A DNA stretch of 64,000 nucleotides from Patiria pectinifera (taxonomy: Eukaryota > Echinodermata > Asteroidea > Valvatida > Asterinidae): assembly GCA_029964075.1 (NCBI GenBank), contig CM057144.1, forward strand, positions 4,487,281-4,551,280. The letters run 5' to 3'. Position numbers and translations under genes: made by a program. Shown here piece by piece: positions 21,091 to 33,000 of this stretch (within the stretch, counting starts at the first letter, position 1; every line of letters starts with the position of its first letter). The notes beneath the pieces are model-generated. The model did no database searches. It was not told the DNA's origin and saw only the letters and a list, made by a program, of their open reading frames with translations.

Positions 21091-24000
21091 GTAATACTAA
21101 TAATAATTACATCGTTACGGCAGCCGTAACACGATTTTCAACTACCATTGATTGTTACAGCATTGAGAAAACATGTTGCGAATCTATAACATTTAAGTGC
21201 AACCACTCTTTTCCTCAACAAAACTTATATTGTTGGCTAGCTCTACTGAGTGGAGCGCTGAATTACGGGTACCCCTCCAAGCGGTCATACTAAAAAGCGT
21301 CAACACAGCGTCAACACACTTTAAAGCGTCAACACAGCGTCAACACAGCGTCAACACATCCAAAATTCATTAAAAGTGACAAAAGCAGTATGTATCCCAT
21401 ATAGTATGGTCAGAAACAAGATTTAGGCTTAAAATTAATAGGTTAAACGTCTGAAAATTGCGATTTTCAGTTCAAGAAAATTGGCTCTCCGTGCCGCTCT
21501 GAAATCGGCTGCCATGTTGCCTCAGTGGCAGCGCGGACCATACCATTATGCTAAAGGGTGATAGCGTTGTACAATAAACCAACAGAGAGGGCGCGACCGG
21601 CCAATACCAATAGATATCCATTTCAATAAAGTAAATGAAACATAGACACAATTCACAAAATAATGATCCACCACTCCGATCCTCAGTCCTCGAGATCTGG
21701 TATCCCTCTGTTGTTTATGACAAGATAATGTCATTACCTACACACCCCTACTTGAAATGGTGTAGTCCAAGCTTTGTGCGAAGTCAAGATGGCGGACAAC
21801 GGCCGTGCGAGTGAAAGGTCTTTTTTTTCGCGTGAAAATACTATATTTTTAACAACGAAATGGAAACTCAAACCAATGGAAATTCTCTTTTATTCTATGC
21901 TTTACAATTATATACCATTTGTGGTAATTCAGAATGTGTTTTGGATGTGTTGACGCTTCTGTCATGTGTTGACGCTGTGTTGACGCTTTTTAGTGCGACC
22001 CCTCCATACTACTTACTAGCGCTCCACCGATTCACCATACTTTGGTAGCACCATCACAGTAGCATAGTCAAAAACCCACGCGAGGACAAAAAGACCCCCA
22101 AAAAACGGTAAAGAGATTACAAATGAGAGAGACAGTTATCCTGGATTGATCTATACATTCTTGACATCCCATGAGACCCCTTATATTGTTCCCAAACAGC
22201 AAACATTTTGGAAAAAAACAGCAAAATAGTCTGAAAACTTACAGTTCAATGTGTTTGCATGGAGGTTCAGTTCTTGAATTAGCTTGTCGCTGAGGGCGTC
22301 TGACGTGACGTCACCGTCGTTGCTCGATCGCGAAGAAAAACAAGTCGCGCTTTATCTGCGACTGTTTTGTGTAATAATACGTGCTCCGATCCGCGCCGTA
22401 CGACAGTATGGGCTTTGAACACACCCAAGTGAGCACCCAAGTGAGCACAGGATAACTGTCTCTCTCATTTGTAATCTCTTTACCTTTTTTGGGGGTCTTT
22501 TTGTCCTCGCGTGGGTTTTTGACTATGCTACTGTGATGGTCATGATGGTGCTACCAAAGTATGGTGAATCGGTGGAGCGCTAGTATGGAGGGGTACCCGT
22601 AATTCAGCGCTCCACTCAGTATAGCTAATTGTTGGCTAACGATCATCCACCGTACCGATTAACAAAGCGAAATCTCTATATTTGTGGCAGCAAGCGGGGT
22701 ATTCCAAAGCGTGCAGTTTTAGCGTTGTAGAAAAAAAATCCTACCTAATTCTGTGCAGGGGACACTTCATGAAAAATATGTGCTGTCCGGGCCATGTAGC
22801 TCAATATAAACATTTTTTTTTAATAACTCAAGACTTGTTTGCTTTAGGAAAATATATTTCCTGAGCTCTTCAAACCTATTTTCTTTCTTTTTCCTTTCTT
22901 TTTTCAATGCCAATACACTTTTCGCAATTTCAAGATTATTTTCAACGACGATATCCTATATTCGAGATTTATACAAAGACCTAGGCCTATATTTACATAT
23001 TTACATAAATACATTTTATACCTATTTACCTATTAAATGTAGATCCAAATGATATTGTTATTCTGATCATCCCAATCAACAGAAACAGTTTTTAAGATGT
23101 CGGATTCTAAAACTTATGACCAAAAAAATTCAAAAAAAAATATAAGAAATGTGTCTTTTTAGTTGCACCGTAAGCTTTACGTCCTTGTAGAAACTGCAAA
23201 TTCTTGACATCTTAAATACTGACGATATTGCGAGACCAAGAAAGGTCACCTTTTGGTCATATTTTCGACCTCTGCAGGCCCGGAAGCATCTGCCTGCATT
23301 TGTACTTTTAGCTGTAAAAAGCCGATGTTTTTCATTTTTTGCCTGAATTTCCGGTAAAGCTTTCAATTTCCACTTTTTTGGGGGCTGCTGGAAGCTCGTT
23401 TTAAACCCTAACTTAAATTAAACTGTAGCCTAACCTTGTTATAATTTGTCACGCACACTGTGTTATTGCTTCCGTGCGTAGCTTGGTCAAGAGCGGCACC
23501 ACAAGTCCCACCATTTTGACCACTGCAACAGCGTGTCCATGCTGGTGGGGGAGCACAAGCCAGGCATCGGCGGGGAGAAGCTTCTGGGTCAGAAACCCAA
23601 ACCCCAGAACAGCAAGATCCCCCAGGGCCAAGGCAACGCAGCCCCTGCCTGGGTTGCGTTTGATAGACAGGTATGTGATAATTTGTCCGGTTCATAAGTG
23701 TGACGTCGCTTCAGTTTTAACCACGCCCACTGCAGATAAAATAGCATTGGAGCCATTGGAACCAGAAGGTGACTAGTTTTGTCAAGAGTTCACTAAACCA
23801 ACACTCAAATTACTGGACTCGGTCTAGCAATCCTGTGGATATTTCAATCTCTGTACGTGCACAGAGCCCATTGGATTAAACATTTACGTAAAATTTTTCT
23901 GAGTAAAAAGTACAAAAATAAAATGTAACAAAAATTTCATCAAGGTTCTATTTGTATCGTTTCGGTTTGCGGTAACACCATGTGGTAATAACTACTGCTT

Positions 24001-27000
24001 AGAAGATATTAGTTCTGAAAAGAACTTGTCCTGCTTATTATCAACTTTGCTAAGTAGTTTTTTTGTTCTGATAAGAACAGTCCTGCTGTAAGTTCTAAAC
24101 GAACTTGTCTTTGGTCTCAGAACTTAACTGCACATTTTCTTAACTGCACATTTTCGTTCTAAACGAACTTGTCTTTGGTCTTTAGAACTTACAGCAGGAC
24201 TGTTCTTATCAGAACAAAAAAAACTACTTAGCAAAGTTGATAATAAGCAGGACAAGTTCTTTTCAGAACTAATATCTTCTGAGCAGTAGTTATTACCACA
24301 TGGTGTTACCGCAAACTGAAACGATACCGATACCCCACCATGCAAAGCCTCAAATCTTATATAAGGTTCTATTTAGAGTTTATACTAGTGCAGTGCCCGT
24401 TGAAAATGTGCAGTTGAGAACTGCTCAATGAAGGGGCAGTTGAAAACTGTTCATGCAAACAATGCACACGAATCAATGGTGTTGTTTCCACAGGTTTGAA
24501 CGCACACCCGCAGACTAAACGTACACTTTGTATTTGTCCTCATCCCCCGGCACTGATAAGAGTTGGGAATGAGTCGATCACTTAGGCGTGAATACAATAT
24601 TAAACAAGCAGCGCGTTGAGGTTGAAACTCTGAAACCTTGTAACACAAGAGCTAATTAAACCATGAGTTACTGCCTGTTTAATTTTGCAATCTCTCCTTA
24701 CAAAGTTGATAGCCCTTACTTTTTTCAAATGCACGATTTAGCACAAATCTAACGAGTGATTTACTATAAACGTTCTGATGTCATTTTTGCCCCCGGCAGG
24801 TGTTGCGTTTTGATGCCTACTTCCAGGAGGCAGTACACGAGAAGTCCGAGGAGCAGTTCCGCGTCCGCAAGTGCAAGATCTATCTGTACCTGGAAGATGA
24901 CTCCATCCAGGTCATTGAACCCCAGGTCAACAACAGCGGGATACCGCAAGGTAAACTTTGGGTGACTTAAAGAGATTGCCAAGTATTCCGTGTTATCAAC
25001 GAGCACGAGTGGGATAACCAATTTATCTTCAAGCAAAGTTGACGCACAGTAAAAGATGGAACACACATGCTGTACACAAACTTTTCGGCAGTTATCCTAT
25101 TACACGTGCGTGTGCAGCAGGAATCTTAAAATAGCGTAATACGCAGAGTGCTGTATGGACGTGCTACATGTGGAGTGCCATGGCCTAGTGGTCTATCTGG
25201 AGCATTGAATTTGTGGTCTGCGGGTAATTCTGCAGGTTGTGGGTTCGAGTCCAGCCTGGGGTCATGGTGCGTGTGCCATTGAGCAAGGCGCTTTGTCACT
25301 CATTGCTTCTCTCCACCCAGGAGTAGATGGGTACCTGTGAGGGCAGTGTTGGTTACTGTGAGAGGTTGATTAAGGCCTACTGGCTGTGTATGCTCCCCAG
25401 GGAGTTGAGAAGGTTTCAGGAGTGTTTGCCCGTTGAAATGGAAAATATTAATTGTAAAGCGCTCTGATACCCCGTTGCAGTGTAAAAGTGCTATATTAAT
25501 TCCTGCTTTTATTGTTATTATTGCATGGGATAATATAGCACAGTTTGTTGCCATTGAATCGACCAATCAGGATCGAGAATTCAAGTTTACTTGAAGATAA
25601 ATAACATTTGTATTGCCACAAAAAAAAGCAATTTTAAAATAAGATCTATTTGGGGTGGAAGTCGGAACACCAAGAGATGTGATGAAGTGATGTGATAAAG
25701 TGGCCCTATTTTGGCCTGAATCTCCAAGTGAAAATTCCAGACAAACGACTCATTTAGCCTGATCGCATCACAATAATTGTTTTTGTTTGTCGTCAGGCAC
25801 ACTGATCCGCCGCCACCGGATTCCACTCCCGCCTCCAAACGACGACCAATTCTACACCATGGAGAATTTCAACGTCGGCACGGAGCTCACGCTGTACGGC
25901 CGCACCTTCAAGCTGACCGGCTGCGACCAGTTCACTTACAACTTCCTGCGCAAGGCGGGCGTGCGTGTCAACCCGCCGGAGAGCACGCCAGGAGACCCGT
26001 ACAAGGATTACAGGAAGGGGGTAAGGAACTTTATGAAAGACACATGCATGCGATCATTTGCTCTTTGTGTCTTTTTTAAAGCAATGAAATTGCTCAAATC
26101 TTAACCCTTCAAGAAGCTGAGGCTCTAATAAAATTCTCCACATTTTCCAAATATGGTCATAATGTTTTTTTCAATGGGCCAATTAGGCCAATAGCTTCCA
26201 TGTAATCCTCACCCCTACTATACACCACAAGCCTGTAGACTCCCATTGGCCAGACCCTAACCACTGCAGAGTAAGGAGTGTTTAAAGACAGAAGTCAAGA
26301 TGGCGCCTAATGCCTTTGTGCAGTAATTGGAGATCTTAATGGCCAACCCCTTTGTGCCGCCGATCTCTTTGTGTCAACCCCTCGTGCCGCCCAGAGCTCA
26401 GACAGGTTGTAAACAATCCTGGACCATGTGAATGACCTATATCTTGTGCATATCCAGGCATGCGGGGGTTATTGACCTAGAAACACGTGTGGTGATAAAA
26501 TTCTCCCTGTGGCCACTCCGCTTAAAGTTTTTGGGCTTGAAGCTCGAAGGGTCATATAACAACCAACCTGTCGAAGTTTTAGCACAATGGCTACTTTACA
26601 TATTACTGGACCGAGCCCAGTCAAATGTTGCTTTCTTAGATGTAGTTATCTCTCCAGCACTTAACTGGTTCGTCACTCGTCACTCAAATTCTGATGGGAG
26701 GCAGATGGCTCTGGACAACGATGCACGTACATTGGGGATAGCCTGACTGTTTGATCATGGAGCTGTAAAAAAAGCTCCATGGTATGATCAAGAACAAACC
26801 ATGTACTCCTGGCCGTGGACGTATGTGCGAACATATTTCTGGTTGTTAACTGATTTAAGAGCCATTATCTCAGAAGGGTGCTCATGAATGCGAACCCGGG
26901 AATCCCGGGAAAGCCACATTAGATTGGGCTCGGTCCAGTAATGATTTTGTCATTGTCAGCGTCATTGTCGTCATCTTTGTTGTAGTTGTTCATTTGAAGA

Positions 27001-30000
27001 TCACAGTTGCACTTGTACAACGCGTCCCAAAATACCTGCATCATTTTTTTGGCGAGGCTCTAGCATTGACGCGGAACACGCACCACCATTATTTTTCTAT
27101 CATTTTTAAGCTTAGGATCTTGACTCTATCCCTGGTTAGTATCGGTTAACGGCCATGGGCACGGAGACAAGCGCACGGTGCTCACGTGTTAATTACAAGC
27201 AGAATGGGGGTCCGCGTAACATCAGGTATCATCGCGTCAGTGATTTTATCCCAAATGACCTTTAACATGGACTAAAATAGAAGACTTGGCAAAATGATAA
27301 TATTTTATATTCTAGATGGACGAGTCCCAGCAGCCGCTCCGTCCGTACGAGAAGGTGGACACCCTGAAGCAGTTCCTGGACCACGACCGCCACGTGCTGC
27401 GCTTCTACTGCTACTGGGACGACACCGACAACATGTTCGGCGACACCCGGGAGATGATCCTGCACTACTTCCTCGCCGACGACACCGTGGAGGTCAAGGA
27501 GGTGATCCCGGCCAACGCGGGCCGGGACGCCACCCCGATGTTTCTGCGGCGGGCCCGCATGCCCATGAGCGGGCCCGAGCCCCTGCAGCAGCCTGGGAAG
27601 ATCACTGGCCGCACGGTGCTGAATGTGTTTGGGCCCATGGGCCACGGGGGTAGATACATTCTGGACAGTCTCAAGGTATGCTATGTGTTTCCAAATGAAC
27701 TTAGCAGACTGGCCAAACTTAAAATTTAAATTCTGATAGAAAATCCTTCTTAACCAGTTCGTGACGGAGGACGTGACAATACTATCTGGCTGTTTTTATA
27801 CACAGGCACGGCTGACGGGTTAAAACGTCAAGCGTGCCTGGACTCGCCTCCGGATGACGTCTAAACACGCTAATGCCCCATATTTTTTGTTCACGCACAC
27901 ACGTACTAAAGTCTGAGAAGTCTGTGGAGGCAGACCATGTGTTGAACTTGAACAAGGCTGCTGTGCACAACCTGTTGTGGTACAGTTTTAGTTTATAGAA
28001 TGACGAGCAAAAGCAAAACAACTACCGAATTAAGACATTCTGTACGTTTAGGAGAAAACACTTGCTGTTGTACTTTGGAACACCTGACTGGAAATTGAAT
28101 TATTATTAGTTGGTCTGCCTGAATATAAAAAACTAGTTGCCACTCCAACTAAACAGTTTTTCAACCTTTCCAATGGTTTCAGACCGGAGCAGTTCATACT
28201 GAGTACTACAAGGCCAGCGACCTCAAGATTGGCACACAGATCAATATGTGGGGCCGTAAACTGACCCTCTGCGACTGTGACGACTTCACTAAAGAGTACT
28301 ATCGCTCCAAGTATGGTGTGGGTAAGTCGGCTACAGATTGCAGTGTATTTTTGGAGACGTTTTTTGTTTAACCCAGGTTTCTTGCAGATAAAAGGGTAGG
28401 GTTAACAGGGTGGTGGCAAAAGAAGGAAACCCACTTTTGACAGCAATTTTCACAAACTTTTTCAGCATATATTTTAAAAATTAAATTTAATGGTATTAAA
28501 ATATTGATCCTCAAACATTGACAAAAATATGATTGGAAATGCATATTTTGTCTCTGAGATATGGTAGTTTTAAAAATTTGAAGGGCAAAAAAGCTAATAT
28601 TGTTGTACATCACCCCGACGCAAATTCATCCTATGAATATAGTTTAATTGCGGTACCCGCTGCTACATGTACATCAAATTCGAACCAGCCAACCGATCCC
28701 GCAAGCTTGGTGGTCGAGTGGTAAGACGTCTGCACCAGAAAGCAGGAGGTTGTGGGTTCGAGTCCCTCGCAAGTGTTGTTTATTTTTTCAACTTTTACTC
28801 GGGAGGTAACACACTGAGTATATAGTGTTTATACATCGGTGAAGGTCCAAAAAACCTAATATTGATTTACATCACCCCGATGCAAATTCATCTTATGTAC
28901 AGAGTCGTTAATAGTTATTGCAGGCAAGCATAATCCAAATTTTCCAGCTGAACTAGTGGAATAAATGCTGAATTCTTGTGTAGATGATGAGGATCTTTGC
29001 CTCCGCTCCAGAAGCAAAACTATGAAATTGTAGTTGCCAGAAAATGTAATCAAGACAATTAAGTTGACTGTGTTCCGATTTGCAGCTACCTTCACCCCGC
29101 TGAACTACAAGGGCCAGCCAGCACCATCCATGAAGCGTGAGTGGCCGCCGTACACTGGATTTGGCTCCGAGGAGGATTCTCTCTGCTCCTGCATGGGTCT
29201 GCTGCCCAAGCCGCCCCGGAGGGACTTCATCAAATTCATGGAGAAAGACAGGTGGGTCAAAATCGGCATTCTGTTGGGTTCCAGCCCTGGCCTTACAAAT
29301 GGCATATTTTCATTATTATTTATTCAGTGTCTTTTTTGGTGATACCATAGTACTTGTGAATTTCAGTGAGCATTCTGAAATGCACAATTAACCAAGCAGT
29401 AAGTCGAGGTTGAACCCCATGGTACCCCGTAAAACCTTGTAAAACCTCAAGGTGCGAACCTCAAGTTCAAGTTAAGTGAGCAAGTTAAGTGAACACTCTA
29501 GAATACAAAACTAACCAAGCAGTAAGTCGAGGTTGAGCCCAGAGATACCCTGTAAAACCTTGTAAAACCTCAAGGTGCGAACCTCAACCTCGAGCAAGTT
29601 AAGTAAGCATTCTAGAATGCAAAATTAAACAAGTCCAGGTTGAGCTCCAAGGTACCTATGTAATCTCGTTAAACCTCAAGGTGCGAACCTCAAGTTCAAG
29701 TTAAGTGAGCATTCTAGAATGCAAAATTAACCAAGCAGTAAGTTGAGGTTAAACCCCATGGTACCTTGTAAACCTCAGGTAGCAAACCTCAAGTTCAAGT
29801 TAAGAGAGCAAGTTAAGTGAGCATTCTAGAATGCAAAATTAAACAAGTCAAGGTTGAGCTCCAAGGTATATGTAAAACCTCATAATACCTCAAGGTGCGA
29901 ACCTTAAGTTCAAGTTAAGTGAGCAAGTTAAGTGAACATTCTAGAATGCAAAATAAACCAAGAAGTAAGTCGAGGTTAAAACCCCAAGGTACCTTGTAAA

Positions 30001-33000
30001 ACCTCAAGGTGTGAACCTCAAGTTCAAGTAAGCAAGTTATGTGAGTATTCTAGAATGCAAAATAAACCAAGTCGAGGTTGAGCTCCAGGGTATGTGTAAA
30101 ACCTCATAAAACCTCAAGGTCCGAACCTTAAGTTCAAGTTAAGTGAGCAAGTTAAGTGAACATTCTAGAATGCAAAATTATCCAAGCAGTAATTTAGGTT
30201 GAACCCTGAGGTACCTTGTAAAACATCAAGGTGTGAACCTCAAGTTCCAGCCTGTTTAATTTCGCCTTCTCCCCTAATGCTGTCTTTGGTGAGAAGCTTT
30301 TTACAAATTTATTTACATCTTCTATTTGTGTGTATGATTCAGGCACGGACTTGACAGCAATGTAATTCGCTTTGTTTGCCGACTGGATACCACTAAACCC
30401 ATTGACACGGACCGTAGATTCATTCTCTCCTATTTCCTGTCCGACGACACCATCTCCGTGTTTGAGCCGCCGGTCCGCAACTCTGGTGAGTTTATCAAAC
30501 ATTAAAGTATTTGTCTCCATGCATCCTCGCCTCCCTGTGAAATGGGTGGTGCAGAGTGTAAATCACTCGCCTCTCACTGCTGTGGCCCGGGTTGGCTTCC
30601 CTAGGGTCCGCTCATAAGTCCAACGCCTCATAGGTCCGACGCCTCATAAGTCCGACAAAATCGCATCCCCTAACCAAATAAAGGCCCATAAGTCCGACGC
30701 CTCATAGGTCCGACGCCTCATAAGTCCGACGCCTCATAGATCCGACGCCTCATAGCTCCGACGCCTCGTAAGTCCGACAAATTAAATGCCTCGTTTTTCC
30801 GTTGTCGGACTTATGAGGCGCCGGACCTATGAGGCGGAATAAATACATTTTATGCCTCATAAGTCCGATGCCTCATAATTCTGAAATTTCGGACTTATGA
30901 GGCGTCGGACCTATGAGGCATCGGACTTATGATACGGCCCCGCTTTCCGGCTAGGGTCTTATGCGAGTAGAGTTGTTAGTTGATTCTCTCCGTTGCCATG
31001 AGGGTTTTTCTGCCGGTTCAATCTGGGGGTTCAAGCTGGCTGTGCTCCGTGTTAAGAAGTGGGTTGTATGGCGGCAGCCTAAGTTGTCTTTGCTTGTCTT
31101 TAGCTCGACCGTGTAGGCTGCATCCTTTGCAATTCAGCTTCTGCTGTAAGTAAGGACAATTAGCCATTTCATCCTTGCCTGAGGTTGCACGTCACTGAAA
31201 CACTGTAAATTACTGTGCGCGAGCTCATGAATATTTTGTGATCCCTTGGGTAATTTTGAATGAGAGGTCTCCTTGCCGCCTATAATTGGGACTATTTCGG
31301 GCGATTCACAATGCAGTGCGCCACCAAGAGTTTGCCATGGAGAGTCAACTTTTCAAGTTTACGTTTGGCAAAATATGACCCATTTGAATGAGTGTCAGTA
31401 GACACAAGCTAATTTGTTACATATTGGCCGCCGTCTTACCAAAAATCCCCATATTGATACAAAGTAAAGAAAAGGGCAAACATATACTCGAATCATACGC
31501 TTACGGAACTACTGACCGGAAAAAACGAACAATATCAAATGTCCCGCGCTGCAAATTTGTGGACCATCTCCCACAATGCACTGGGGAAAATGAACTCTCC
31601 GTGGCAAACTATTGGTGGCGCTCTGCATTGTGAATCGCCCGAATTGTAGAAATGTTTATGGAAATCAAGCATTTGTGACTTGTAGTTCAAACTCGGATGA
31701 TTTTGTAAAAAAACAACAACTTGGGTCCATTTTACATAGAGGGAGAGAGAGGGGGGAATATAAAAAAACTGACATGGCATCTGGTATAATTGAACAGAAA
31801 ATTGTCCTAGAGGTCATAATCTATCATTTGCAGTGAAAAAAACGAAAGAAGCCACCTTGCTCCTGAGCGTCACAAGGCGTCACTCGATCTTTGTGTCCGA
31901 TTTTGCATTGTTTCCTACGAGCATGTGTTTGGTGTAGTGGAACCCTATAAACCTTCATGGACACTGATTTCATGTTATGTACCAATTTCATGGCCGTTGC
32001 ACCTACAGCCAAAAAAAGGAACAATATATGTTATCACAGCTTGCGTTGAGTTTTTGTAAAAATTATCAAAGAAAAAATATTGAATCGGTAACAGAGAGGG
32101 ATCAATGGATAGTAATCCAGAGCGGTTAAGAGCACCAGACTCATGTTCTGGTGTACAGTGACGTGGGTTCGAGCCCGCCGGCAGACACTTGTGCCCTTAA
32201 GCAAGGCACTATAACCATTGTTGCTTCGTCCTTCGGATGGGACGTTAAGTCGTAAGTCCCGTGTGATGTATAATGCACGTAAAAGAACCCAGTAAACCCA
32301 TATCGCTATTGAGAAGGGGTTTGCCCCGGTGTTTCTGGCCTCCAGTATAAACTCACACGTGGAGGATTTAGGAGAAGAACCAACCAAGAACCAAGAACCA
32401 AATCTGACGATAATAGAAGTTGACAGTTAAATTTGTACATGTATTTTTGAATGAATCTCCAGGCATAATCGGCGGCAAGTTCCTGGAGCGCAACCGTATC
32501 AAGAAGCCCAACCAGGAGCGCTTTGGCACCGAGCTGTCCGAGTACTACCAGGCCAGGGACCTGTACGTCGGCAGCCGCGTCAATTTCCACAACCACATCT
32601 TTATCTTGATTGATGCGGACGAGTACGCCTTCCGCTACATGGAGAAGCATGCTCAGGAGGTAAAATATAGCATAACATCCTGTGCAATAGTATACAAATA
32701 CTGAATGCTTATGAATATAGCATAACATCCAGTGCAATAGTATACAAATACTGCATGTTTGTGAGTGCAATGGTAAGAATAATTTCATGAGGTGGCATAT
32801 TGTATAAATGTTCCAAATTCGTGCAATGGAAAGAATAAATTCATTTGCTGGCAGATATGGTATACAAATATTGAGTGGCTCAGTGTGAAATGGGAGGAAC
32901 ATTATCGCATGGTAAAATCTGGACTTTTCCATTTGACGAGGCGAAGCCGAGTGAACTAGAAATGTCCAGATTTTACCGAGCGATAATATTCCTCTCATTT

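Noticed and set aside
23474..23776. 100-codon plus-strand frame overlapping EFHC2 exon 2
   Set aside because: The EFHC2 frame in the same bases joins exons 1 and 3 in phase and matches the family; this one is a shadow.
28708..28782. Functional tRNA-Leu gene
   Set aside because: The D, anticodon and T arms are plausible, but the acceptor stem does not pair and the T stem has a mismatch; better called a tRNA-derived repeat.
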